Shown here: positions 38,719 through 47,126 of the stretch, one piece after another
How positions within the stretch are numbered: the first letter of the stretch is position 1
How the letters are laid out: each line of letters starts with the position of its first letter
Translations under genes and position numbers: made by a program
Assembly: GCF_000803215.1 (NCBI RefSeq)
Contig: NZ_JSXC01000004.1
Location: forward strand, 1 to 64,000
DNA length: 64,000 bases
Direction of reading: 5' to 3'
Source: Pectobacterium fontis
GTDB lineage: Bacteria; Pseudomonadota; Gammaproteobacteria; Enterobacterales; Enterobacteriaceae
Notes under the pieces: model-generated
What the model saw: only the letters and a program-made list of their open reading frames with translations
Told to the model about the DNA's origin: nothing
The model's database searches: none

Positions 38719-40668
38719 ATGAAATCCCTTCATTACATCTCGATCCGTAGTAAGTTCATTCTGGCTCTCTTCCCTCCTATCCTTGCCCTATTGTGGTTCA
38801 GTTTTTCCGGCGTGGCCGAACGACTCAACACAGAAAATGAAATGATCCGCATGGCAAAACTCATCACGCTGGCACGCGATGCTGGCGAATTCACCCACCA
38901 ATTACAGCGGGAACGCGGGCTGAGTGCAGGATATTTTGGTAGCCAGGGGAAAAAGTTTGGCCCGGAGCTTGCCACGCAGCGACAAGCCACCGATCGAGCA
39001 CAGCAGGTTCTTGAGCACACTACCGCCAATATGAGCCGCAGCGAATTTGGGGATGCCGTCAGTGAGGAACTGGGTCATGTAACGCAGAAAATACAACAAC
39101 TTGGGGAACATCGCCGCAATGTCGATAGCCTATCGATACCCGTGACCCAGGCCATAGGCTACTACTCCGATTCCGTCAGCAACCTGTTGAATATCGTCGG
39201 GGATATGACGCATCTGGTCAGCGATGGGAGCATTGCCCTGCGGCTAGCAGCTTATTACAACCTGCTTAACGTCAAAGAGCAGGCGGGACTAGAACGCGCC
39301 GTGCTGTCCAACACGTTCTCTGCCAATAGTTTTGCTACGGGTATGTTCGAGCGTCTGAACCAGATGGTTGGTCAGGGAAATGCCTATACCACGGCCTATA
39401 ACATGTTTGCCAATCCCGAACTGCGTAAGGCTTTTGAGCAGGCGCTTAATAACCCTTCAGCCCAAAGCGCGCTCCAGATGCGTAATAAGGCTATCGCTTC
39501 CCCCGACGGAAATTTTGCTATTGATGCCAGCCAGTGGTTTAACCAACAAACGGCAAAAATCGATGAGTTGAAAAAGGTTGAGCAACTCACTGCCAACGAT
39601 CTGACCACACAGGTCAACGCGCTAGCCGCCGATGCCCACCAGTCCTGGATTAGCTATCTGGTAGGGGCTTTGGTTTCTTTGCTGATGGCGATTGGGCTGG
39701 CCTTAATGATTATGCGCAGCATCAACGAACAGCTTCAGCAAACCCTGACGACTATTCGCGAGATGGGTGGGGATCTTACACGTCGCTTACGCGTGCCGGG
39801 AACCGACGAACTTTCACAGTTGAATCAGGCATATAACACTTCACTGGAAAATATCGCTGATATGGTCGTGAACATTAAGCACAGTTCCCAGATCATCGGA
39901 CGTGCCAGCAGTGAAATCGCCAATGGCAATCATGATTTGGCGCAGCGTACGGAAGAACAATCCGCCTCGCTGGTACAAACCGCCAGCAGCATGGAAGAAA
40001 TTACCGTCACGGTAAAACAAACCGCCGACTTTGCCGGACAAGCGCGTCAGCTAACCACGGAGGTGGACGATCAGGCTCACCGCGTCGGAACCATTACCGA
40101 AGCCGCCAGCGGCGCAATGGAAAAAATTCAGGACGCCAGCCAGCGCGTGAATGCGGTGGTTGCAGCCATTGATGCCATTGCCTTTCAGACCAACCTGCTG
40201 GCGTTGAACGCAGCGGTTGAGGCCGCACGGGCAGGACAACATGGCCGAGGTTTCTCTGTCGTCGCGGCGGAAGTTCGTCAACTGTCGCAGCGCAGTGCTG
40301 ATGAAGCAGGCAAAATTCGTTCTCTCATCGCCGACAGCATTGCCAGCGTCAGTGAAGGCACGAAATTGGTGAACCAATCGAATCGGGGGCTTAACGACAT
40401 CATCACCGGCACACGAAAAGTACGCGATCTGGTCAATGAAATCGCGGTTGCCGCTGACGAACAGTCGTTAGGTATCGCACAAATTAATGAAGCGCTCAAT
40501 CAACTGGAGATGGTGACGCAGCAGAATGTGACGCTGGTTGCGGAAGCTTCCGTCGCCAGCCAATCACTGGATGAGCAGGCAATTGAAATGGAGTCGCTGG
40601 TCAGCCGCTTCAAGGTTGACAACCGCGCGCCACAGCAGCCTTTACCGTACGCGCAGCTATCAAGATAG
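38719..40668 (+). CDS. Methyl-accepting chemotaxis protein with NIT (nitrate/nitrite) sensor domain
   Basis: A 649-residue chemoreceptor. TM1 is at about 11-32 and a large periplasmic domain of about 270 residues follows. That domain contains LQRERGLSAGYFGSQG and the AAYYNLLNVKEQAGLERAVLS helix, the marks of the NIT domain known from nitrate and nitrite sensors. TM2 is at about 308-332, then HAMP (INEQLQQTLTTIREMGGDLTRRLRV). The tip is FQTNLLALNAAVEAARAGQHGRGFSVVAAEVR. There is no pentapeptide at the C-terminus. Nitrate or nitrite taxis is a fair guess, though the ligand could differ. It is transcribed from its own FliA promoter. Confidence 0.92.
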   Translation: MKSLHYISIRSKFILALFPPILALLWFSFSGVAERLNTENEMIRMAKLITLARDAGEFTHQLQRERGLSAGYFGSQGKKFGPELATQRQATDRAQQVLEHTTANMSRSEFGDAVSEELGHVTQKIQQLGEHRRNVDSLSIPVTQAIGYYSDSVSNLLNIVGDMTHLVSDGSIALRLAAYYNLLNVKEQAGLERAVLSNTFSANSFATGMFERLNQMVGQGNAYTTAYNMFANPELRKAFEQALNNPSAQSALQMRNKAIASPDGNFAIDASQWFNQQTAKIDELKKVEQLTANDLTTQVNALAADAHQSWISYLVGALVSLLMAIGLALMIMRSINEQLQQTLTTIREMGGDLTRRLRVPGTDELSQLNQAYNTSLENIADMVVNIKHSSQIIGRASSEIANGNHDLAQRTEEQSASLVQTASSMEEITVTVKQTADFAGQARQLTTEVDDQAHRVGTITEAASGAMEKIQDASQRVNAVVAAIDAIAFQTNLLALNAAVEAARAGQHGRGFSVVAAEVRQLSQRSADEAGKIRSLIADSIASVSEGTKLVNQSNRGLNDIITGTRKVRDLVNEIAVAADEQSLGIAQINEALNQLEMVTQQNVTLVAEASVASQSLDEQAIEMESLVSRFKVDNRAPQQPLPYAQLSR

Positions 40669-40717
40669 AGCTTTGAGAAACATGGAATAGGCAGCCGATA
40701 GAGACATGTTATTCCCA

Positions 40718-40749
40718 CGTAGTCGGGCGAGACAGCCCGACTACGTTTT
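40718..40749 (+). terminator. Terminator after chemoreceptor 2
   Basis: CGTAGTCGGGC (40718-40728) pairs perfectly with GCCCGACTACG (40735-40745), loop GAGACA, followed by TTTTA. It also lies downstream of the leftward ABC ATPase gene and could serve both. Confidence 0.9.
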
Positions 40750-40835
40750 ATAGATACATACTCTCTGTAATGTGTGCGTTAACGACGATACCCGGTACAC
40801 TGACCTGAGATTCCCCACCAGAGCTAACCGCGCCG

Positions 40836-41570
40836 TTAGCCCCGTAAATCACTCAGGAAACGGCGTGCGCGCGGGTGCTGCGGGGCGCTAAAGAATTGTT
40901 CCGGCGTCGCCTTTTCCAAAATCTGCCCTTGATCCATAAACCAGATGGTATCGGCCACATCGCGAGCAAAGTGCATTTCGTGGGTCACGCACATCATAGT
41001 CATCCCTTCCTGAGCCAACGAGCGCATGACGCTTAATACCTCCCCCACCATTTCGGGATCCAGCGCCGATGTAGGCTCATCGAACAACATCACCGGCGGC
41101 TTCATCGCCAGCGCGCGGGCAATCGCTACACGCTGCTGCTGCCCGCCGGAAAGCTGCGCCGGATAAGCATTGGCTTTGTGCGACAATCCAACGCGCTCCA
41201 ACAATTCCCCAGCGTATTTACGCGCCTCGGAACGTTTGGTGCCCAACACTTTTACCGGCGACATCATGATGTTTTCCATCACCGACACATGGGGAAACAA
41301 ATTGAAGTTCTGGAACACGAAGCCGATACGCGTACGCAGTTGGTTCAGCCGCGTACTGCTGCCGTGGATATCGAAGCCATCAAACAGAATTTGCCCCTGT
41401 TCGATAGGCTCCAGACGATTCACGGTGCGAATTAACGTTGATTTCCCAGAGCCGGAAGGGCCGCAAACCACTACCACTTCCCCCGCTTTGACTTCGGCAC
41501 TGAGATCGGTCAGGGCGTGATAATCGCCATACCACTTATTGACCTGGTTAAACAAAATCATCGGGATCAT
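40836..41570 (-). CDS. Polar amino-acid ABC importer ATPase (GltL/GlnQ type)
   Basis: The ATPase of a polar amino-acid uptake system, 244 residues. It has Walker [11 protein letters not shown]-loop [13 protein letters not shown], signature LSGGQQQR, Walker [13 protein letters not shown] and the switch His in CVTHEM. Its start overlaps the preceding permease stop by 4 bp. It is the last gene of the leftward run AccB-like, SDR, permease, permease, ATPase. No binding protein is in this run; the nearest is at 49579-50415 beside pxpB, on the same strand, and probably serves this transporter. Confidence 0.93.
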   Translation of the reverse strand: MIPMILFNQVNKWYGDYHALTDLSAEVKAGEVVVVCGPSGSGKSTLIRTVNRLEPIEQGQILFDGFDIHGSSTRLNQLRTRIGFVFQNFNLFPHVSVMENIMMSPVKVLGTKRSEARKYAGELLERVGLSHKANAYPAQLSGGQQQRVAIARALAMKPPVMLFDEPTSALDPEMVGEVLSVMRSLAQEGMTMMCVTHEMHFARDVADTIWFMDQGQILEKATPEQFFSAPQHPRARRFLSDLRG

Positions 41571-42337
41571 GATGTTTCCTTATTAAGTTTGCGGTTAGCC
41601 AAGAAAGGAGGCTCGTTCCGATCTTCTCCCTGTTGCGGCGGCGCATTGAGCCGTTTATTGGCAATCCAATTTTCTAGCCGGTTCGCCAGCCATGTCAGGC
41701 TAAAACAGATAATGTAGTAGCTCAGGGCCACGATGGCGAAGACCTGAAACGGTTTGGTCAGGAGCTGATTGCTGACCTGATTTGCCGCATAGGTCAGTTC
41801 CGGCACGTTAATCACATAGCCCAGCGTACTGTCCTTAATGATCGACACCAGTTGGCTCACCAGACTCGGCAATGAGTTGAACAGTGCTTGCGGTAAGATC
41901 ACCAGTCGCAGGGTTTTCAGATAGCTCATCCCCAAAGCGCGTGACGCTTCATATTGCCCTTGCGGCAACGCCTGAATGCCGCCGCGTACAATCTCGGCGA
42001 TGTAAGCGCTCTCGTAGATAACCAGCGTACAGAGCATGGTGGAAAAGCCGCTGATATTCTGTCCAATCAGCAAGGGCACGCAGAAGTAGGTCCAGAACAC
42101 CACCATCATCAGAGGGATACCGCGCAGGGTGTAGACCCAGCAGGCGGCTGCCCAGCGCACCCCGCGCCACGGGGATAACCGCGCCAGCCCAACGACCACG
42201 CCCAGAGGAAAAGACAGCACTACCGCCAACAGTGAAATCAATAGCGTGCACAGTACGCCGCCGAGCGGCCCGTTCGGATACTGCCCCATCAGGAACAGCA
42301 TGCCGTGGTCCTGCAAAATGGTAAAAACATCAAACAT
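41567..42337 (-). CDS. Polar amino-acid ABC permease A
   Basis: A HisM/GltJK-type permease, 256 residues with about five helices. The signature EAA region reads [23 protein letters not shown]. The frame extends to 42412, but that would overlap the upstream permease by 70 bases. The ATG at 42337 ([12 protein letters not shown]), 6 bases past the neighbour's stop and behind GAGG, is more likely. The C-terminal tail is hydrophilic and Asn/Arg-rich. Confidence 0.88.
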   Translation of the reverse strand: MFDVFTILQDHGMLFLMGQYPNGPLGGVLCTLLISLLAVVLSFPLGVVVGLARLSPWRGVRWAAACWVYTLRGIPLMMVVFWTYFCVPLLIGQNISGFSTMLCTLVIYESAYIAEIVRGGIQALPQGQYEASRALGMSYLKTLRLVILPQALFNSLPSLVSQLVSIIKDSTLGYVINVPELTYAANQVSNQLLTKPFQVFAIVALSYYIICFSLTWLANRLENWIANKRLNAPPQQGEDRNEPPFLANRKLNKETS

Positions 42338-42342
42338 AGTGA

Positions 42343-43038
42343 TTACCTCGCGTAGGCACGTTGAAAATGACGGCCTAACAGGGCACCCAGCCCCATCAAC
42401 AGCAGCGAGCACGCCAGATAACCCAATGTACCGATGGCATAGGCCTCAAAGGTGCGGAAAGTCTGGTTCTCAAGATCGCGCGTCACATAGGTCAACTCGG
42501 TTACTCCGATGACCATCGCAAGACTGGTGTTTTTAAACAGCAGCACGGTGTGGTTAATCAAGGCTGGCAAGGCATTGCGGATCCCCTGCGGCAGGATCAC
42601 CGAGCCCATTGCCCGCATGTAGCTCATGCCCAGCGCTCGCGCCGCCTCATTCTGCCCATCAGGAATAGCGCGCAAACCGCTACGAATATCTTCGGAAAAG
42701 TAAGCTGCCTGACATAATCCCAACGCAAACATAGAGAAAAGGAACTCAGCGTTGAAGTCGTTAATCCACATCTGTACCGATTCCGGCAACAGCGTCGGAA
42801 TGGCGAAATACCACATCATCAACTGAATCAGCGTGGGAACATTACGGTGATATGAAACGTACGCTGCCACCATATACATGGCGATGCGATTTTCTGACAG
42901 ACGGATCACCAGCAGCAATAACGCAAGAAACATAGCCAGCAGCCAGGCACCCAACGCCAGTTCCAGCGTGATGGTCGCGCCCTTCACGATCATCGCGCCA
43001 TAGTGGCCGGTTAAAATGGTACTAAAATCGAGCGCCAT
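42343..43038 (-). CDS. Polar amino-acid ABC permease B
   Basis: A second HisQ/GltJ-type permease, 231 residues, four or five helices. The EAA loop is EAARALGMSYMRAMGSVILPQGI. It follows the SDR gene by 22 bp and is followed by permease A after 5 bp. Two permeases plus one ATPase make a heteromeric polar amino-acid importer. Confidence 0.9.
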   Translation of the reverse strand: MALDFSTILTGHYGAMIVKGATITLELALGAWLLAMFLALLLLVIRLSENRIAMYMVAAYVSYHRNVPTLIQLMMWYFAIPTLLPESVQMWINDFNAEFLFSMFALGLCQAAYFSEDIRSGLRAIPDGQNEAARALGMSYMRAMGSVILPQGIRNALPALINHTVLLFKNTSLAMVIGVTELTYVTRDLENQTFRTFEAYAIGTLGYLACSLLLMGLGALLGRHFQRAYAR

Positions 43039-43060
43039 AATGAGCCTCCTCTCAACCCGC

Positions 43061-43813
43061 TTAGACTACGTTTTCACCGGGACGCATCGTAGAAAGCCCG
43101 CCGGGAACCTGCAACGTCGGTGTGATTTCGATATTGCCGATATTCACCGCTATTGGGGCACTAACAGCAAAGGCTACGCAATCGGCAATGTCTTTTGCCT
43201 GCGGCAACTCAAACCCGTCGATAAAACGCTTGCGCGCCTCTTCATGATCGCCGGAAACATTGCCGAAAATGTCGGTTGCCACCCGGCCTGGACAGATCTC
43301 GGTAATGCGCACGCGCTTGCCGTAGCAATCAACGCGCAGTTGGCGTGAAAGCGCATGAACACCCGCTTTGGTCGCGTGATAAACGGAGTTGCCGTTGAAG
43401 TTATAAATCGCGGCAATCGACGTGATGTTAATAACGTGGCCGCAATCGCGCGCCACCATGCCCGGCACCAGTAAACGACACAGGTGCAAAACCGCACGCA
43501 GGTTGACGTTGAGCTGGGTTTCAATCACCTCTTCACTGGCATCGAGAATGGAACCGGGGTGCGACACACCAGCGTTGTTCACCAGAATGTCCACTTGCAG
43601 GTCACTGCATAAGCGCGTCAGCGCATCAAGGTCGGCGACGTCAACCGCATGTGGAATGCAACCAGTGCGATCCGCCAGTGCAGTCAACTGTTCCCGACGG
43701 CGTGCGACGGCATGAACCGTTATCCCTTCCTGGCACAAACGCTCGACAATGGCTTCGCCCATCCCAGCGGATGCACCGGTGACCAGTGCGACTTTATAAT
43801 CTGAAAATGGCAT
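43061..43813 (-). CDS. Short-chain dehydrogenase (YdfG-like 3-hydroxy acid dehydrogenase type)
   Basis: A classical SDR, 250 residues. The nucleotide motif is TGASAGMG, ARR after strand 2 favours NADP, then NNAG and the active site Ser (NITSIAAIY), Tyr and Lys (YHATK). PGRVATDIFGNV is like the serine/threonine and 3-hydroxy acid dehydrogenases of the YdfG branch. Its place between an AccB-like gene and amino-acid permeases suggests it oxidises or reduces an intermediate of the imported compound. The substrate is not known. Confidence 0.85.
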   Translation of the reverse strand: MPFSDYKVALVTGASAGMGEAIVERLCQEGITVHAVARRREQLTALADRTGCIPHAVDVADLDALTRLCSDLQVDILVNNAGVSHPGSILDASEEVIETQLNVNLRAVLHLCRLLVPGMVARDCGHVINITSIAAIYNFNGNSVYHATKAGVHALSRQLRVDCYGKRVRITEICPGRVATDIFGNVSGDHEEARKRFIDGFELPQAKDIADCVAFAVSAPIAVNIGNIEITPTLQVPGGLSTMRPGENVV

Positions 43814-43936
43814 AGCGCCTCTCCTGTCATCACGGCATTTCTGAGATGCCGCATCGTATTTATTGCGTATTTTTGACTCTATTCAGTTATGCCTCAGCGG
43901 TATAAGACATAAATGGTTTGAGGCAATAAGGGGGAC

Positions 43937-44365
43937 TTATAACGCTGAATGAAATGGCTCATCCAATTGAATTTTAGCGATTTCCTGACCAAACTCGACG
44001 GTATCGCCCTCGCTCACCTGAAAGGAAATAAGCTGCCCGGAAACAAGGCTGCGAACGGGTAAGTAGAGTGCGCCCACTTTGACCATAGCCAGTAAATCGC
44101 ACGGAGCGATCCGGCTACCCGGCACGGTGAAATGCTCCGCAAGCAGAGGATGGCGTAGCAGTACTCGTCCGGGAGCTGGGGCACAAAGGGACGTAAAACG
44201 TGGCGGTTCATCCACCGCAGGAACGGGAGCCATGGGAACCATGGACGGCATGGTGGTGAGATGAACAGACCACGTTCTGCCCTTTAGCACGAGATGAGAA
44301 ATTGAGGTGGCATGCAGGCTCTGTGTGAGCTGTGACAGCATCTCAAGAGTAACGGTTTTTTCCAT
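43937..44365 (-). CDS. AccB-like protein with degenerate biotinylation site
   Basis: A 142-residue protein arranged like the biotin carboxyl carrier of acetyl-CoA carboxylase. An N-terminal segment MEKTVTLEMLSQL...ISHLVLKGRTWSVHL aligns with AccB ...[17 protein letters not shown] Pro-rich linker follows, then a biotinyl/lipoyl domain from about residue 60 that aligns without gaps over the AccB thumb region. The biotin motif EAMKM is replaced by LLAMVKVG with Lys96 shifted by about two residues, so normal biotinylation is doubtful. I start at the ATG at 44365; a GTG at 44419 in frame lacks a binding site and similarity. It lies 123 bp ahead of the SDR gene. Confidence 0.7.
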   Translation of the reverse strand: MEKTVTLEMLSQLTQSLHATSISHLVLKGRTWSVHLTTMPSMVPMAPVPAVDEPPRFTSLCAPAPGRVLLRHPLLAEHFTVPGSRIAPCDLLAMVKVGALYLPVRSLVSGQLISFQVSEGDTVEFGQEIAKIQLDEPFHSAL

Positions 44366-44371
44366 AGTAAC

Positions 44372-44381
44372 CCAGTACTGG
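44372..44381. promoter_or_regulatory. Palindrome CCAGTACTGG ahead of the AccB-like gene
   Basis: A perfect 10-bp palindrome six bases upstream of the ATG at 44365. Nearly the same core, CCAGTTCTGG, occurs 46 bp upstream of the Nac-like regulator at 45441-45452. Possible binding site of that regulator; unproven. Confidence 0.35.
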
Positions 44382-44470
44382 CTGTTGTCTTCGGTGGATG
44401 CTTTCACTCTATCCCGCACACACGACTGGACAGTAAGAGGGTTTCGCTTTACGGCAATAAGGGAGACTTA

Positions 44471-45394
44471 TTAACTCACCAGTGTCAGGGGGCGGTTATC
44501 CGGTGTCCGGTTCGCAACCAGTGACAATAGGATCGATTTCACCGCCTCGGCAGGTTCAGACAGCGGCAGGTGATCGGAAATACAAAACGACAGTGAAGTA
44601 TGGACATCCGGTTCAATGATTTTTGCCATCCAGGCATCAGACGCGTTCAGCATCGCCCGAGCGGCTGATTCCGGCATGATCGTGCATCCCAGCCCGGCAG
44701 CCAGCACCGCATTAAGGGTAGTTTGCGATTCAATTTCGCAGGCGACCCGATACTCCAGCCCCTCTTTAACGAAGGCATCATCCACGACTTTACGCATAAT
44801 GTTGTAAATACGCGGCAGGAACAGGTCATAACGCGCCACATCAGCCAGTGCGATCTCTTTCACCGGCTTATCCAGACAATTCGGACAGACAAAACAGAGG
44901 TGCTCTTTCATCAGCGGGATAAAACGCAGTCCGTGGATCGCGCGGTTATCATAAATCACCGCCATATCCATCCTCCCGTTCATGATGAGTTCACTTAAGG
45001 TGGTGCCGAAGTTTTCATTGAAATAGAGCACGATGCCGGGATGCTGACGCTGTACCTCTTGCATCAGCGGAATGGCAAGCTGTTGCGCTGCGGTTCCGGG
45101 TGCCAGCCCCACCGAAACATTACCGCACAACTCCATGCCCGAGCGGTCGATCGCACTCTGCGCCTGCGCGCACTGCCGTAAAATCGCCTGTGCATGGGTA
45201 TACAGGATGTTGCCTGCGGTGGTGGGCGTGACGCCACGTTTGGTACGAATCAACAGTTGCTGATTGACCTCCCCTTCCAGGGTGGCGAGCTGCTGACTGA
45301 GTGCCGGTTGGGCGATATGCAGGATATCCGCTGCTTGGGTTAAGCTTCCCACATCGACAATTTTGATAAAATATTTCAGGCGACGTAGATTCAT
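44471..45394 (-). CDS. LysR-family regulator of the Nac (nitrogen assimilation control) type
   Basis: A 307-residue LysR protein. The N-terminal helix-turn-helix (MNLRRLKYFIKIVDVGSLTQAADILHIAQPALSQQLATLE) and RTKRGVTPTTAGNILYTHA are very close to Nac of Klebsiella and E. coli as I recall it. GLGCTIMPESAAR and KSILLSLV at the C-terminus also match. The effector domain differs more in the middle (about 120-190). Canonical Nac links the NtrC system to nitrogen-source genes. It is located inside an amino-acid transport and 5-oxoprolinase cluster and likely regulates it. It could be a Nac paralog rather than Nac itself. Confidence 0.85.
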   Translation of the reverse strand: MNLRRLKYFIKIVDVGSLTQAADILHIAQPALSQQLATLEGEVNQQLLIRTKRGVTPTTAGNILYTHAQAILRQCAQAQSAIDRSGMELCGNVSVGLAPGTAAQQLAIPLMQEVQRQHPGIVLYFNENFGTTLSELIMNGRMDMAVIYDNRAIHGLRFIPLMKEHLCFVCPNCLDKPVKEIALADVARYDLFLPRIYNIMRKVVDDAFVKEGLEYRVACEIESQTTLNAVLAAGLGCTIMPESAARAMLNASDAWMAKIIEPDVHTSLSFCISDHLPLSEPAEAVKSILLSLVANRTPDNRPLTLVS

Positions 45395-45730
45395 AGCCTA
45401 TCTCCAGTGATGACCTCTCCATCACTAAAGCAATGGCTGTGCCAGTTCTGGCAATTTCCTATCCACACAGGTTACTTATGGATTTATGAGGCAAAATGCT
45501 CACCGCTATCGCCCAAACCCGCATTCCACCGTCTGTCACCCGCACTCCTACGGTGCAAAAGGGGGCATGCTTGCATCGTTACGGGATTCGCCGGTCATTC
45601 AGTCATTGTTTTGCATTATGTCCCCACAACAAAGCAGTATTATCTGCCTGCCTGGCCTGTTCCCTATTCTCAGATCTCACCCACCGTGCGCGAGCGCGGT
45701 TTTTGCTGAATCAACTGGAACACCTGTGAT
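45395..45730. other. Divergent control region between the Nac-like regulator and the aminotransferase
   Basis: 336 bases with overlapping short frames but no recognisable gene; their composition and Cys/His/Pro-rich translations look non-coding. It contains the palindrome at 45440-45453 and no clear sigma70 promoter that I could place with confidence. LysR proteins commonly act on such divergent regions. Confidence 0.5.
45440..45453. promoter_or_regulatory. Palindrome TGCCAGTTCTGGCA upstream of the Nac-like regulator
   Basis: TGCCAG-TT-CTGGCA is a perfect six-base-arm dyad 46 bp from the regulator ATG. It overlaps a second dyad TGGC-TGT-GCCA just to its left. It shares CCAGT-C-TGG with the palindrome at 44372. 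A looser TGCCA...TGGCA pair spaced 14 bases occurs at 50462-50485 upstream of the binding-protein gene. Confidence 0.45.
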
Positions 45731-46933
45731 ATGCCAGACATTGCCGATCGACTTAAAAACATCGCTATTTCAGCGTCCGTTGCGATGACGCAAAAAGCGC
45801 GCGACCTCACCGCACAGGGAATTGACGTGGTGGGACTTTCCACTGGCGAGCCAGATTTTCCGACCCCGCCGCACGCCATTGAAGCCGCTTACGCTGCTGC
45901 GTTGGCTGGCGACACGCGTTACCCGCCAATCGACGGCACGCCCGCGCTGCGCGCCGCTATTCAGCGCAAATTCAAACGTGATAACGGGTTGGATTATGAC
46001 ATCAGCCAGATCATCACCACTGGCGGCGCACGGCAGATGATTTTCAATGCCATGATGGCAACATTGAACCCCGGTGATGAAGTGGTGATCCCCACACCAT
46101 CGTGGATCAGCTATGCCGATATCGTGAAATTCGCCGGGGCAACCCCCATTCCGGTGCCGTGTTATGAAGAAAATGGCTTTAAGCCGCTGCCTGCCGATAT
46201 CGCCGCCGCCATCACGGATAAAACTAAATGGCTGCTACTCAACTATCCGAGCAACCCCACCGGTTCCGTCGCCAGTCGCGAAGAGTTGCAAGGCATTGCC
46301 GATGTGATGCTGGATAATCCGCATGTCTGGATCCTGACTGACGATATTTATGAACACCTGATTTATGACGACTGCGTTTTCCTGACCCTCGCGCAGGTAG
46401 AGCCTCGCTTGTATGACCGGGTGCTGACGGTGAATGGCGTCTCGAAAGCGTATTCGATGACCGGCTGGCGTCTCGGCTTCTGTGGCGGCCCGGCTCCGCT
46501 GATTAAAGCGATGAGTAATGTCAATACCCAGAATGCCGGAGGGATCACCACGCTGACGCAGGCGGCGGCGATTGCGGTTCTGGATGGCCCACAGGATCTG
46601 CTGAAAGAACGCGCCGCCATCTATCGCGAACGACGCGATTTCGTGCTGGCGAAGCTGGCTGAAATTCCTGGTCTGGTGTGTCACAAACCGCAGGGTGCCT
46701 TTTATTTGTTTGTGAATATCGCCGCGTTTATGGGGAAAACCAGCGCAGGTGGGCGGCAGATTAACAGCGACGCCGACTTTGTGATGGCGTTGATTGAAGA
46801 ACAGTACGTGGTGACGGTTCAGGGAGCGGCATACGGTATGAGTCCCTATATCCGTCTCTCGTATGCCACCAGCATGGAACGACTGCAAACTGGCTGCGAG
46901 CGTCTCGCCGCCTTTTGCGCAGGGTGTCAGTAA
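45731..46933 (+). CDS. Class I/II PLP aminotransferase (AspB-like)
   Basis: A 400-residue pyridoxal-phosphate aminotransferase of the aspartate/aromatic Ib-like group. GLSTGEPDFPTP is the substrate loop, LNYPSNPTGSV carries the Asn that contacts PLP, and DDIYEHL carries the conserved Asp and Tyr. NGVSKAYSMTGWRLGF contains the Schiff-base Lys and the phosphate-binding Arg. Its specificity cannot be read directly. Divergent from the Nac-like regulator and next to pxpA, it would take the amino group from glutamate or a related product of lactam ring opening. Confidence 0.9.
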   Translation: MPDIADRLKNIAISASVAMTQKARDLTAQGIDVVGLSTGEPDFPTPPHAIEAAYAAALAGDTRYPPIDGTPALRAAIQRKFKRDNGLDYDISQIITTGGARQMIFNAMMATLNPGDEVVIPTPSWISYADIVKFAGATPIPVPCYEENGFKPLPADIAAAITDKTKWLLLNYPSNPTGSVASREELQGIADVMLDNPHVWILTDDIYEHLIYDDCVFLTLAQVEPRLYDRVLTVNGVSKAYSMTGWRLGFCGGPAPLIKAMSNVNTQNAGGITTLTQAAAIAVLDGPQDLLKERAAIYRERRDFVLAKLAEIPGLVCHKPQGAFYLFVNIAAFMGKTSAGGRQINSDADFVMALIEEQYVVTVQGAAYGMSPYIRLSYATSMERLQTGCERLAAFCAGCQ

Positions 46934-46984
46934 GCGTGAATCCCGACTGGCGTTCCGCTTAGTCGAATGATGATAACGTCCCTC

Positions 46985-47033
46985 GCAGCCCGGATAAGGC
47001 ATTGATGCCAACATCCGGGCTGCAACATTTTTC
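46985..47033 (+). terminator. Terminator after the aminotransferase gene
   Basis: GCAGCCCGGAT (46985-46995) pairs with ATCCGGGCTGC (47013-47023). An inner GGCAT/ATGCC hairpin fills the loop, and AACATTTTTCCC follows. The outer arms resemble the deo terminator at 605-629. Confidence 0.75.
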
Positions 47034-47070
47034 CCTCACCCGAACTCTCAATATCAGCAATATCAGCCGC

Positions 47071-47106
47071 AAAAAAAGCCCGACAGCCTTAACGCCTGTC
47101 GGGCTT
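47071..47106 (-). terminator. Terminator after pxpA
   Basis: AAGCCCGACAG (47076-47086) pairs with CTGTCGGGCTT (47096-47106), nine-base loop; on the minus strand seven T follow. It ends the binding protein-pxpB-pxpC-pxpA operon. Confidence 0.9.
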
Positions 47107-47126
47107 AGACAACAATGTGCCCCATC

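Noticed and set aside
45407-45709. Overlapping 100-codon frames between the Nac-like regulator and the aminotransferase
   Set aside because: Three frames overlap in the same stretch with Cys/His/Pro-rich translations and no ribosome binding sites. It looks like control DNA.
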